This document shows, piece by piece, positions 35,833 through 45,753 of a stretch of 64,000 nt of DNA. The notes beneath the pieces were generated by a model. It had not been told where the DNA came from. It was given only the letters and a program-made list of their open reading frames with translations, and ran no database searches. The translations under genes and the position numbers were made by a program. Origin of the DNA: Capilliphycus salinus (GTDB lineage Bacteria; Cyanobacteriota; Cyanobacteriia; Cyanobacteriales; Microcoleaceae); NCBI RefSeq assembly GCF_047276495.1, contig NZ_CP178543.1, positions 4,836,001 through 4,900,000 on the forward strand. Reading direction: 5' to 3'. Positions within the stretch are counted from its first letter, which is position 1. Every line of letters begins with the position of its first letter.

Positions 35833-37377
35833 TTAAGAAGGTTGTTTGAGGTGAAGCTGTTGGCGAAAATCATCGCTATATTCGGCTTCCAAATAATTCT
35901 GAGCGGCTTGAATTTGCTGAGGGCTAATCATTTCTACATCGCTGAGATTTGCGTGTCTGAGGTTGGCTTGTTTGAAGTTAGCATTTTTTAGATTAACCCC
36001 TCGCAAATTAGCACCTTTGAGGTTAGCTTCTTGAAAATTCGCATCTTGAAAATCGGTATAAAATAGGTTGTCAAGACCGTAAAAATCTGCTCGAATTAAA
36101 ATAGCTTGATAAAATTGAGCTTGATTTAAACAGGCTCCACATAAATTCCCATCGGTTAAATTTGCAGCCTGAAAGTTAGCTTGAGCCAAATTCGCCCCTT
36201 CTAAATTTCCCCGTTCTAGGTTAACTCCTTGAAGTTTGGCGTCTTGAAGTTTGGCTTCTCTCAAGTTGGCTCGAATTAAATTAGCATCTTTTAAATTTGC
36301 CCCTTGTAAGATAGCCTGTTGTAAATTTGCCTGCTGTAAATTTGCACCTTGTAAGTTAACTTCTCGTAAATTTGCCCGAGTTAAATTCGCCCCTTGTAAG
36401 TTCGCTTCGCGCAGATTTTTCACCTCTCGTAAATGGTTCGTCCTCACCAAATAAGCTTGACTTAAATTTGTTCCTTTTAACGTCGCTCCTTGTAATTCTG
36501 CGCCCATTAAATCCGCTTGTTCTAAATTGGCATCGGTGAGATTAGCATCGCTAAAATTCACTTCGGATAAAATCGCCTGTTTGAGATTAGCCCCCCGCAA
36601 ACAAACCCCTTGAAAATCAACCCGAGAAAGATTGGCTTGTACAAACTTTGCTTTTCGGACAGAATAGGCTTGTTTGAGATGGCTTTCTTGCAAATTAGCG
36701 CCTTGAAAATCCGTACATTTGAGGTTTGCACCCGCCAGGTTTGCACCCGCCAAGTTTGCACCGATAAAGTTAGTTTCGTGGAGATTTGCCCCTTGAAGGT
36801 CGGCCCCTTGCAAATTGGCTCCGCTTAGGTTAGCATGACTGAGGCTACATCCTTGCAAGTTGGCGCCTTTGAGGTTGGCTTCAACTAAACTCGCACCCGA
36901 GAGGTTAATCTCTTTGAGGTAGGCTTGAGAAATATCGAGTCCATCGAGAGAAACGCCCTCATTGTTGAGGTCTTGCAGGGCTTTGAGTCGCGCCCGACTG
37001 GTTGAGACTCCCGATGTGGCGGCGCTATCAACGACTTGCCATGCTTCGTAAATTGCCCGCTGTCGGCGTTTATGGCTTTCTAAGAGGTACAAAGCCGCAA
37101 CGGTGGAAATACTGAAGCTTTCGATATGGTCAACGGTAATCAGGGAAAGAACTTCTTGAGTAATACACTGTAAAGCCGTGTCTTCTACCTGACAAATGGT
37201 TTCACCGGCGACCCAATTTTCAATCCGGTTAACAAACAGCAGACCAATATAAGCAATCACCAACGCCAGGTAAATCCGAAACCACAGACATTTATCAAAG
37301 GAACGAAATAAAGGCGAGCGGGCTTGAATATTTTTCCACTGATACCATTTTACACGTTGGGGTCGTTTTAGAGTCAT
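35833..37377 (-). CDS. Membrane-anchored pentapeptide-repeat protein
   Basis: A 514-residue protein. The N-terminus has one or two membrane segments (IYLALVIAYIGLLFV near 34-50, SLITVDHIESFSISTVAALY near 78-98), then a short helical region. From about residue 138 to 495 it is almost wholly A(N/D)LxG/x pentapeptide repeats (e.g. ANLKGANLQGCSLSHANLSG), which fold into a right-handed quadrilateral beta helix. Small interruptions occur near YSVRKAKF and LVRTNHLREVKNL. Such proteins may mimic DNA or scaffold partners; cyanobacteria have many. The C-terminal tail MISPQQIQAAQNYLEAEYSD is a common ending for the group. Role unknown. Confidence 0.92.
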   Translation of the reverse strand: MTLKRPQRVKWYQWKNIQARSPLFRSFDKCLWFRIYLALVIAYIGLLFVNRIENWVAGETICQVEDTALQCITQEVLSLITVDHIESFSISTVAALYLLESHKRRQRAIYEAWQVVDSAATSGVSTSRARLKALQDLNNEGVSLDGLDISQAYLKEINLSGASLVEANLKGANLQGCSLSHANLSGANLQGADLQGANLHETNFIGANLAGANLAGANLKCTDFQGANLQESHLKQAYSVRKAKFVQANLSRVDFQGVCLRGANLKQAILSEVNFSDANLTDANLEQADLMGAELQGATLKGTNLSQAYLVRTNHLREVKNLREANLQGANLTRANLREVNLQGANLQQANLQQAILQGANLKDANLIRANLREAKLQDAKLQGVNLERGNLEGANLAQANFQAANLTDGNLCGACLNQAQFYQAILIRADFYGLDNLFYTDFQDANFQEANLKGANLRGVNLKNANFKQANLRHANLSDVEMISPQQIQAAQNYLEAEYSDDFRQQLHLKQPS

Positions 37378-37450
37378 ACGAAGATTTTACCGCCTGATAA
37401 GAAGTCACGAGTTGATGACAACCCGTGCTTTCTCAAGTGTTAATCTATTC

Positions 37451-38179
37451 TTACCATAAACCGCGAACGGGCGTACCATTGGGCGGTTGCCGGGGTTCAC
37501 TGCCGACGGCGACACAATCTCCATAGAGACGTTCGCAGACTTCGTTTATTTTATCTTGATCGGGTAACGGATTTTCATAGCCTCGAAATAACGGCCCGGT
37601 GATAATGGCTTCGTATTCTTCTTTGGTCATCTGTTCAATTGTAATGTCAGCCAGCGCCAAACCTTGGGTTAACTGGGTGACTCTCTGTCCGGCGGTAATG
37701 GTTAAGGCGTTGGGGTCGTCGGGGTTGTCTTGGGTAGCGAGTTGAATTTCACCTTCTAACACATTAATTGTACCCACTCCGTCTTCATCGGCGCTCATTA
37801 AATAAATCGTTCCTTGGACGCCGATGGCGAACCCCGAAAGACAACCGTTAGCGGGTCCCGAAGCCACCAAAAAACCTTGTTGGACTTCGAGACATTGACC
37901 GACAACAATTGAAGAATTTTCGCTCATTCGTCCCGCAGCGCCCGTGTTAAAATCAATCTGCGCTCTGGCTTGTTCGGTGCGGACTTCTTCGCCTAAAGTT
38001 GCATCATCGTTTTCTTGGGCGACTTGGTTTTCGATAAAGACTTCGTTGTTATCTCCGAGAATTTCTGTTAAGATTGCTAAATCGATTTGTGCGATCGCCT
38101 CAATAGCAGTAAAAGCGATTATTAGCGCGACTCCTAAACTGCTAACACCTGATTTTATGGGTTTGAGTGAACTCCTCAT
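37451..38179 (-). CDS. Exported FecR-domain-like protein
   Basis: A 242-residue protein with a signal peptide (SLGVALIIAFTAIEAIAQ). The body has a FecR-like beta domain: EVRTEQARAQIDFNTGAAGR, GQCLEVQQGFLVASGP, GFAIGVQGTIYLMSADEDGV and VLEGEIQLA, then TITAGQRVTQLTQG. FecR domains sense or bind at the cell surface. Two Cys pairs (CLEV...CLSG; CERLYGDC) may form disulfides. It lies 345 bases downstream of the giant Asp-rich gene on the same strand but beyond its terminator, so it is probably transcribed separately. Confidence 0.85.
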   Translation of the reverse strand: MRSSLKPIKSGVSSLGVALIIAFTAIEAIAQIDLAILTEILGDNNEVFIENQVAQENDDATLGEEVRTEQARAQIDFNTGAAGRMSENSSIVVGQCLEVQQGFLVASGPANGCLSGFAIGVQGTIYLMSADEDGVGTINVLEGEIQLATQDNPDDPNALTITAGQRVTQLTQGLALADITIEQMTKEEYEAIITGPLFRGYENPLPDQDKINEVCERLYGDCVAVGSEPRQPPNGTPVRGLW

Positions 38180-38416
38180 TTTCTCTCTCCTTTCCCTATC
38201 AATGTTTGACTCATCTATCGATGAACTTTTCCATGCAAACGGGAGTATTTCGGGATAGTTGATCTCCTATGGTGATCAATTTAAAGATTATAGGATAATC
38301 TAAGTCATTTGACAGTGGAGATGTTGGGGAGACTCTCACCCGTGACCCGTGACCCATCATCAGTAAACACTTAATAGCCTATCGCGAGAACTGTAAAAGC
38401 TATTGACTGTTAAATA

Positions 38417-38444
38417 AGGTGCTAAGTCCGAAGACCTAACACCT
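38417..38444 (-). terminator. UUCG-tetraloop terminator hairpin
   Basis: On the minus strand AGGTGTTAGGTC-TTCG-GACTTAGCACCT forms a 12-bp stem (two wobbles) with the very stable cUUCGg loop, followed by TATTTAAC. It ends the giant gene. The remaining part of 38180-38524 holds no gene. Confidence 0.8.
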
Positions 38445-38524
38445 CATTTATTTTAGACCAATTGTGACGAAAGGGGTTTTTTCACCTCCCCAGTTGAACT
38501 AGGAAGGGAGAGAGTAGCTAACGG

Positions 38525-41500
38525 TTAGACAATTTGTTCAGAAGAATTAGTTGTCGTCCCAACAAAACCCTGAGAAACTTGAAACTCAAAGGCTTGATAG
38601 AAGTTGATTTGAGTCACTTCTTGAACCCCGTAGAATTGAGTCAACTCTTGAGCATTTTCGGTGATAAATGTATCCAATTCTAACTCGGTATTTTCAGCCA
38701 GGAATTCATCGCTGTAAGGGTCAATACCTTCTTTTAAACCCGCACCGAAAGCAAACTCAACAACTTGGCGTTTGCTGATTTCATTGACTTCTTTACCGTA
38801 GAAGTTGGTGAGAACATCGCCATTTTGTTCGATGTATTCGTCGAGGTCATAAGAATCATCGGTTTCAACACCTTCTTCGAGGAATTCACCCTGCATTCCA
38901 CCGATTAATTCATCATCTTCAACCTCGCCGCTATCATCGGTATCGAGTTCTTCTAGATTGTCCTCAATTAACTGAGCATTTTCTTCGCGGAACCACTCGG
39001 TATCTAACAGAGAAGATGTGCTAACTCCCATTTTGGAAGTGTAGTTGAAAGCGGCTTCGTAGTTAAAGGTATAAACCTGTTCAACCCGATAGTTTTCAAC
39101 CAGTTCGTTACCCAAACCCTGATAATATTCGAGGTTCACAAACTCTCCGACATCTAAGCCGATTTCGGTCGCGGTTTCTAAGATGAATGTCTTGACAACT
39201 GAAGCATCGAGTTCGCCAACTTGTTCTACAGAAATCTCGAAGTGTTCAGCGATTTCTGACTTGTATTCTTCGATAAATCCATGAACATCAATCGGAGACA
39301 ATTCTAAGCCATTTGCCAAGCCGTAGGTTGAAGCGTGTTCAACAATTTGACTGTCGCTGAGTTCTTCAACCGAGACTCCAAAAGTGGCTTCTAAAACCGA
39401 TTGTTGAGTGGATTTGTAGAACTCGACATCGACTTCTTCTTCTGCAACAAACTTGCTGTACAAACCACCGACAACCATTTCTGAAGGAAGTTCTGCGACT
39501 TGTTCAACCGCAATTTCAAACCGTTCGGCGAGTTCATGTTTAAATTCTTCTTTCAGGTAGTCTTCATCGACGTATTCTAACGGGTTAATTCCGTTTTTCC
39601 ATCCCTTACCGAACATGAACTTCATTAAGTCTTTATCGGGGATAGACGCCACATCAAAATCTCCATCTTCCATGTCGTCGGCGTCATCAACGTTGTCACC
39701 TACGCCATCATCAGAATCATCATCCATTTCGGAGTCATCATCCATTTCGGAGTCATCATCCATTTCGGAGTCATCATCCATGTCAGAATCATCATCCATG
39801 TCAGAATCATCATCAGAGTCATCATCCATGTCAGAATCATCATCCATGTCAGAATCATCATCCATGTCAGAATCATCATCCATTTCCGAATCATCATCCA
39901 TTTCCGAATCATCATCCATTTCGGAGTCATCATCCATGTCATCGGAGTCATCATCCATTTCGGAGTCATCATCCATGTCATCGGAGTCATCATCCATTTC
40001 GTGATAGAACTCGGCGATTTGTTCGGCGTTGTCTTTGCGGTATTTTTCGAGGTCGATAGGATTGGATTGAACTTTTTCGACTCCGATAATTTCTTTGAAC
40101 TCGCGACTGAAACCAATTTCAATCACCTGTTTAACATCGAGTTTAGAGATGTCGGTAACTTCAATTTCCAACTCGGTGAACAATTGAGTTTGTTGTTCAA
40201 CAGTCAACTCGGAAATTTGATATTTCAGGTAATTAACATCGAGTTTCGCGAAGGTTTCATCTAAGCCATCGACAATTTCCGCATCCGTCAGAGGAACAAC
40301 TTCACCCCGCAGAACATCGTCTTCTGAGACTTCGTAGAATCCTGCAATTTCAGTCGTTAACGTTTGGCGAATATATTCGTAATCAATTTCAGACTGAACC
40401 AGTTTGACTTCGATGCTTTCAAATTCTTCGCTTCCAAAGAGTTGAACCAGTTGTTGAGGAGTCAATTCTTCAACGGTGGTGACTTCTACTTCGAGGACGG
40501 TGTTAATTTGTTCGAGGGTAACGGTTCCCGCTTCGACTAAACCGTTCAGTTGATACTCGACGTAATTTTCATCAACTTCAACTGATTTTGCGACAGTTTC
40601 AATATCGAGTTGTTGGATGTATTTTAGAACATCCGCATCGGTAAAGGGAGCGTCTCCTTCTACATCATCATCGGTAGAACCATCATCGGTTGAACCATCA
40701 TCGGTGGTTCCATCATCGGTTCCATCATCGGTTCCATCATCGGTGGTTCCATCATCGGTTCCATCATCATCGGTTGAACCATCATCGGTGGTTCCATCAT
40801 CATCGGTTCCATCATCGGTTGAACCATCATCGGTGGTTCCATCATCATCGGTTCCATCATCGGTTGAACCATCATCATCTGTTGTATCTTCAACAGTATC
40901 ATCACCTTCATCACCGACTGAAGAATCATCGCCTTCGTCTTCAGCAATATCATCGCCTTCGTCTTCAGCAACGAACGCTTCAATTTCGGTGGCGAAGTTT
41001 TGGGTAAAGTATTCGATGACGTTTTCTTGAGTAATTTCCGCATCAGCTTCTAAGCCAAGAGCGGTAATAATATCTTCGCCGTAGACAGAGACAACGAAGT
41101 CTAAATTAAACTCGGTCGGTACGGGTTCAACCGTTGTTTCTTCACCGAGAATTTCCTCGAACTGGCTATCAGAAATTAACTGAGAAACTTGTTCGTCCGT
41201 GAGGTTATCAATATCCTCGACAGCAGTTAATTCAACCTCTAGAATTTCTCCAACGCTGCTGAGATTTTCTGCGGTAATAACCTGAGTCAGTTGGTAGCGA
41301 ACGAAGGCATAATTAATGTCTTGTTCTCCATGTTCAACGCTGACAACGTTCGACTCGGTGAACCATTCAGACGCCAATTCTGGGGTAACTTCTGATTCTT
41401 CTACTCCCGCAGATTCAGCAATTGCAGTTACATTTGTTTCCGCTAAGAAATCGAGGATTTCAGTTTCGGAAACCATCACCACTTCTTCACCGGTAATGGC

Positions 41501-44500
41501 GGCGATATCAACACCGAGCGCTTCTGCAATTGCAGCGGCGTAAGTGGCTTTAACGTATTCGAGGTTAACCAGTCCTTCTAAGCTGAATTCTTCGCCGTGT
41601 TCAACCGCAAACTTGAAGATTTGCTGGAAGGAAAGTTCAGAGATATCCTCTACATCTTTGTAGTAGTCTTTCAGTGCGGTTTCGAGTTCTTCGCCGAATT
41701 TGGCTTGGTATTCTTTGGCGTCGAACCAGTTCAATTTGCTGACATCAACAGCACCTTCTTGTTCGTAGAGGTATTGAACAATTTGCAGTTTGCTAACTTC
41801 GCTAATCGACTCGACATTAAAGGTGGCTTGAACATCGCCTTCAAAGGTGTGACGGAAGTAGTCAAAGTCAATGTCTTGAGATATACCACCGACTACAAAA
41901 TCCAGCACAACTTCTACATCGAGTTCGCTAACTTCAGTGACTTCGAGATTGTAGAAAGCGGCGATTTTTTCGGCAAATTCTTCGCGATAAACTTCAACTT
42001 CTGTTTCTTCGATGTAACCGGAAAGGTCAATTCCTTGTTCCAAGCCAACCGTTACCATGAACTTATAGACTTGTTCGGAACTGATTAAACTAACGTTTGC
42101 TACTCCGAAGAACGTGGTCAGTGCTTGCGCGTTTTCTGTGCGATAAAGTTCGACTTTGAATGCTGACAGTTGTTGTTCGGGTTCAAAGTTTTCACCGAAG
42201 AAGTATTGTTTGAGGTCTTCGAGAGTCAGGTCTTTTTCTTTCTTACCGATAGATTCTGCAAAGTCTTCCAGTTCATCTTTGAATTGTTTGCGAACCCATT
42301 TTTCATCGATGAAGGGATGCTTTCCACCGAAGACAAATTCTAAGGTTTCATCAACGGTAACGTCTGTACCGAATTGAACTTCTAAAGCTTCTTTGTAGAC
42401 TTCTTTGAGGTATTCAACGTCTACAACTTGCTTCAGGAGTCCGAGTTTAAAACCTTCGCCTTTGAAGAATGCTTTGAGTTGACCGTCGGTTAAGTCATCG
42501 ATGTCTTTAAATCCACCTTTGAAAAAGTCTTTGAGTTCTTTTTCAAAGCCTTTGAGTTCTTTCCGCAGTTCCTTGAAGTTAAAGACAGAACCGCTTAACT
42601 CTTGTTCGAGGATAAAGGATTTAACTTGAGAAACTTCTAAAGTGCTGACTTCTTCGATGGTGATATTGTAGAATTCGGCGAGTTGAACCGCATATTTGAC
42701 TTTGGAATATTCGACATCAACTTCAATTTCTAAGTTGGCACTGTCGAGAACTTGTTCGTCGGTCAGTTCGCTGCTATTCTCAACGTCAAGTTCTTCGCGA
42801 ATTTCTTCACCGTATTGTTTTTTGATGAATTTGAAGTCGAAGAATGCAGAAGTATTTAAACCTTGTTTAATTCCTTCGGTTTCCAGATATTCGAGAATTT
42901 GTTCCGGGGTTGGATTTTCTCCGAGTTCTTCGGCAATTTTCTCGCCGTAAATGGATTTTAGATAATCAAAGTTAACTTTCGGAGAAGGACTATTTCCTTT
43001 ACCAACCACTTCTTCTTGAACGAATTGAATTAAATCGCTTAACTTCAATCCTTCAACAGATTCAGTGTCAAAGAACGCTTTGATTTCGTCTTCAAACTGC
43101 TTGAGAATTTCATCGATATCAAAGAACTTAGACAGTTTAAATCCTTTCAGTTCAGACAAGTCTGTTTTAGTTAACAAGTCTTGCAGTTCTTCGTTGCTAA
43201 TTTCGCCTTCGATACCGAGTTTTTCTAACAGTTCGGCGTTACCGCGAACAACTTTAACATTCAGATAAACCTGAGACGGGGGTTCTACATCATCACCGTC
43301 ATCAACGCCGTCATCGACATCATCATCGTCGTCATCGGTATCATCGCCGTCATCGACATCATCATCGTCGTCATCGGTATCATCGCCGTCATCGACATCA
43401 TCATCGTCGTCATCGGTATCATCGCCGTCATCGACATCATCATCGCCGTCATCGGTATCATCGCCGTCATCGGGAACATTCACATCGGGAACTTCTCCAA
43501 CAATACCGTCACCTTCTCCACCACCAATGTCGGAGTCGTCGCTATCTTCTCCTGCGATATCGTCGTCGGAGTCGTCTGAGTCGTCATCGGAGTCGTCGTC
43601 TGAGTCGTCTACATCATCATCGGAGTCGTCGGAGTCGTCTACATCATCATCGGAGTCGTCATCATCGTCGCTGTCATCTACAGGAGGAACATCATCCCCG
43701 TCTGTGTCATCATCGCCTGTAACAATTAAGTTCAGGTTGCTAACAATAGACTCAACTAATTCTTCGATATCTAATTCAGCAAGACTAGAAATTTGCAGAA
43801 CTTGTAGAACTTTTGAAACCGAGAATGAGAAGCTAAATTCACGGTTTTCTTCGCGTCCAAAATTTAACCAGTGGTCTACCAAGTTAATTTGACCCGACTG
43901 CACAAATTCAACGAGGTCTTGGTTGAGTTCGAGGTATTCCCCAACTTTAAAGAAGTTGCTAAATTCCCTTAATTCTTTTTTCCCGAACTTGGCAAAATGC
44001 TTGAATAAGCTAAAATTACCGCCTTCAACAAAAGACTCTAAATCGGAGTTTAAGCTGAGATATTCGCCGGGTTTAAAGAAGTCGCCACATTCCCGTTGTT
44101 CGTATTGTCCGAACTTCAGAAAATGACGGAAAGCACTCACAAATTTACCTTGACCTTGGAAGACGTTATCGAGGTCGGTGTTCTTTTCAAGGTATTTTTG
44201 CACCTGAAATAAATGACTGAACTCCCGACCTTCTTCTATTCCGGATTCTAGGAAATGTTGCAGTAAACTCGAACGGCTAACGACTTGAGAAACATCGACG
44301 TTTTTCTCTGCGTATTGGGTGATATTGAAGATGTAGCTAAATTCCCGACCTTCAAACCGACCAAACTCCATGAAGTGTGCTTTTGCATCGAGTTGACCCG
44401 CATCAACTAAGGCTTTAATGTCGGGGTTCAATTCACAGTAAGCGTCTTCATCAAATAACTCGTCTAGGATGTCATCTGTTGATTCTGTATCATCCAGTTC

Positions 44501-44950
44501 AACTCCGGTTTGTACCCCTTCTTCGGGAAGTTCTGAAATGGGTCCGGCGCCGTCTCCAATTCCGTTATCGGGTTCGACGGGTATGGGGGTTTCGTCAACG
44601 TCATCGTCTAAACCGTCTTCGATGTCATCATCCATGTCATCATCCATGTCATCATCCATGTCATCATCCATGTCATCATCCATGTCGTCCATGTCGTCGT
44701 CCATGTCGTCCATGTCGTCGTCCATGTCGTCGTCCATGTCGTCCATGTCATCATCGGAGTCGTCGCTGTCTTCGTCCCCGTCTTCCATCATCGTATTTTC
44801 AACGGCTTCAGCATCATCATCTCCGGGTACAACATCAACAGACTCAACCCCTTCTTCTTCGGTTATTTCAACACCGGGTTCTGTGGTGGTGGCTTGCATT
44901 TCTTCTTCTACAGGAAGGCCAGTTAAAGGGTCAAAGATTAAGTCGTCCAT
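38525..44950 (-). CDS. Giant acidic repeat protein (2141 residues) with four Asp-rich tracts
   Basis: The product is about 2141 residues and extremely acidic. Asp-rich low-complexity tracts lie at about residues 57-113 (DDDMDDMDDD), 410-555 (DDSDDD and DDVDDGDDTD), 1330-1430 (TDDGSTDDGTDD) and 1648-1753 (MDDDSEMDDDSD). Between the first two are five units of about 43 residues (165-378) of the form YxxxNxDLxxxxxxG...HFxxFGxxExREFSxxF, known from many secreted calcium-binding cyanobacterial and RTX-like proteins. The rest is a long series of about 70-residue helical units such as YREEFAEKIAAFYNLEVTEV. No N-terminal signal peptide or clear RTX nonapeptides are seen. I infer a Ca2+-binding surface or matrix protein. 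Nothing supports enzymatic function. ATG follows AGAGGTTTAATTTAGCT. Confidence 0.88.
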   Translation of the reverse strand: MDDLIFDPLTGLPVEEEMQATTTEPGVEITEEEGVESVDVVPGDDDAEAVENTMMEDGDEDSDDSDDDMDDMDDDMDDDMDDMDDDMDDMDDDMDDDMDDDMDDDMDDDIEDGLDDDVDETPIPVEPDNGIGDGAGPISELPEEGVQTGVELDDTESTDDILDELFDEDAYCELNPDIKALVDAGQLDAKAHFMEFGRFEGREFSYIFNITQYAEKNVDVSQVVSRSSLLQHFLESGIEEGREFSHLFQVQKYLEKNTDLDNVFQGQGKFVSAFRHFLKFGQYEQRECGDFFKPGEYLSLNSDLESFVEGGNFSLFKHFAKFGKKELREFSNFFKVGEYLELNQDLVEFVQSGQINLVDHWLNFGREENREFSFSFSVSKVLQVLQISSLAELDIEELVESIVSNLNLIVTGDDDTDGDDVPPVDDSDDDDDSDDDVDDSDDSDDDVDDSDDDSDDDSDDSDDDIAGEDSDDSDIGGGEGDGIVGEVPDVNVPDDGDDTDDGDDDVDDGDDTDDDDDDVDDGDDTDDDDDDVDDGDDTDDDDDDVDDGVDDGDDVEPPSQVYLNVKVVRGNAELLEKLGIEGEISNEELQDLLTKTDLSELKGFKLSKFFDIDEILKQFEDEIKAFFDTESVEGLKLSDLIQFVQEEVVGKGNSPSPKVNFDYLKSIYGEKIAEELGENPTPEQILEYLETEGIKQGLNTSAFFDFKFIKKQYGEEIREELDVENSSELTDEQVLDSANLEIEVDVEYSKVKYAVQLAEFYNITIEEVSTLEVSQVKSFILEQELSGSVFNFKELRKELKGFEKELKDFFKGGFKDIDDLTDGQLKAFFKGEGFKLGLLKQVVDVEYLKEVYKEALEVQFGTDVTVDETLEFVFGGKHPFIDEKWVRKQFKDELEDFAESIGKKEKDLTLEDLKQYFFGENFEPEQQLSAFKVELYRTENAQALTTFFGVANVSLISSEQVYKFMVTVGLEQGIDLSGYIEETEVEVYREEFAEKIAAFYNLEVTEVSELDVEVVLDFVVGGISQDIDFDYFRHTFEGDVQATFNVESISEVSKLQIVQYLYEQEGAVDVSKLNWFDAKEYQAKFGEELETALKDYYKDVEDISELSFQQIFKFAVEHGEEFSLEGLVNLEYVKATYAAAIAEALGVDIAAITGEEVVMVSETEILDFLAETNVTAIAESAGVEESEVTPELASEWFTESNVVSVEHGEQDINYAFVRYQLTQVITAENLSSVGEILEVELTAVEDIDNLTDEQVSQLISDSQFEEILGEETTVEPVPTEFNLDFVVSVYGEDIITALGLEADAEITQENVIEYFTQNFATEIEAFVAEDEGDDIAEDEGDDSSVGDEGDDTVEDTTDDDGSTDDGTDDDGTTDDGSTDDGTDDDGTTDDGSTDDDGTDDGTTDDGTDDGTDDGTTDDGSTDDGSTDDDVEGDAPFTDADVLKYIQQLDIETVAKSVEVDENYVEYQLNGLVEAGTVTLEQINTVLEVEVTTVEELTPQQLVQLFGSEEFESIEVKLVQSEIDYEYIRQTLTTEIAGFYEVSEDDVLRGEVVPLTDAEIVDGLDETFAKLDVNYLKYQISELTVEQQTQLFTELEIEVTDISKLDVKQVIEIGFSREFKEIIGVEKVQSNPIDLEKYRKDNAEQIAEFYHEMDDDSDDMDDDSEMDDDSDDMDDDSEMDDDSEMDDDSEMDDDSDMDDDSDMDDDSDMDDDSDDDSDMDDDSDMDDDSEMDDDSEMDDDSEMDDDSDDGVGDNVDDADDMEDGDFDVASIPDKDLMKFMFGKGWKNGINPLEYVDEDYLKEEFKHELAERFEIAVEQVAELPSEMVVGGLYSKFVAEEEVDVEFYKSTQQSVLEATFGVSVEELSDSQIVEHASTYGLANGLELSPIDVHGFIEEYKSEIAEHFEISVEQVGELDASVVKTFILETATEIGLDVGEFVNLEYYQGLGNELVENYRVEQVYTFNYEAAFNYTSKMGVSTSSLLDTEWFREENAQLIEDNLEELDTDDSGEVEDDELIGGMQGEFLEEGVETDDSYDLDEYIEQNGDVLTNFYGKEVNEISKRQVVEFAFGAGLKEGIDPYSDEFLAENTELELDTFITENAQELTQFYGVQEVTQINFYQAFEFQVSQGFVGTTTNSSEQIV

Positions 44951-45753
44951 AGCTAAATTAAACCTCTACTTGAATGGCAAAAACTTTAGTGAAAAAAAAT
45001 CTGTAGGTTACTGAGTGACTGAAGGAGGTTTACTTGTTTTCCTCGCAATTTCAGCCAGACTATAAGGGGGTGTTCGGTTGATAAAGACCTGCGGGTTAAC
45101 TTGTCTTGAGTGGGTTTACAAGCATGAATTGATTTCCTCCTTTATGCTTGGTTTTTTTAGTTCTCATCTTTGAGATTTTCATTTGAGGTCTTACACCGAA
45201 CTTTTTGTTCTATACCCTGATTATAATAAACGCTTTTAAGATCTCTATGAGGGTCAGATGAGAAGTTTTTTAGGTTTTATTCGACCTATACTTTCAATTC
45301 TTACATCTGGAATCAACAACAGCATCCGTTAAATTACGGATCTTCTAAAACAAGGCTTAAACTGGCTTATAATGGCGATTTATGGGATGTTTTGAACTGT
45401 AAACCCAAGTTATAAGTTTCATTTTTATAAAAATCTACGTGTTTTCACGGAGAGCTTACAGTGATAATTTATTCAATTAAAATTTTGTTTCATAAAAAAA
45501 GAAGTCACTCCGTTTTTGTTGAGATTTGTGTAACGGAATGACTTAAAAATAAATTTTGATGGATTGTAAAGCTTCCTTTAAAAACAAGGAAAAAATACTA
45601 GATGATCAGTTTATGTTCTGCCTCTACCGAAAGATAGATTTCCGAGAATAGCACGGGCAGGGCTTGCCAACGGCTCCGTCTGAATCCTGAAGTCAGAACC
45701 CTTCTACCCAAGACGTGTTTTGAAAAGAGCAGGTTCCCCAATCTTCCCGTAAA
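44951..45753. other. 803-bp upstream region of the giant gene, no convincing gene
   Basis: This holds the 5' leader and promoter of the giant gene. Near 45119-45149 CAAGCAT and ATGCTTG pair around a loop that contains CTCCTTT (AAAGGAG on the minus strand) and are followed by a T-run on the plus strand. On the minus strand a strong AAAGGAGGAAAT site precedes a 9-residue frame (45125 to 45096). Near 45625-45720 a minus-strand segment reads GSDFRIQTEPLASPARAI, possibly an eroded gene end. None is strong enough for a gene call. Confidence 0.5.
45502..45544 (-). terminator. Long-stem terminator downstream of the response regulator
   Basis: AAGTCACTCCGTT (45502-45514) and AACGGAATGACTT (45532-45544) pair over 13 bp with one wobble and a 17-base loop. 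On the minus strand the stem is followed by CTTTTTTTATG. It is about 210 bases beyond the response regulator stop. Confidence 0.65.

Noticed and set aside
44469..45014. Long plus-strand Ser-rich frame opposite the start of the giant gene (also 39615-40004, 40617-41030, 43527-43892)
   Set aside because: These mirror the Asp-codon repeats of the giant gene on the other strand; simple repeats keep several frames open by chance, and none has a ribosome site.
45625..45720. Minus-strand segment reading GSDFRIQTEPLASPARAI, a possible end of an insertion-sequence gene
   Set aside because: Only about 30 residues without a matching start or ends; it might be an eroded remnant, but I cannot support a call.
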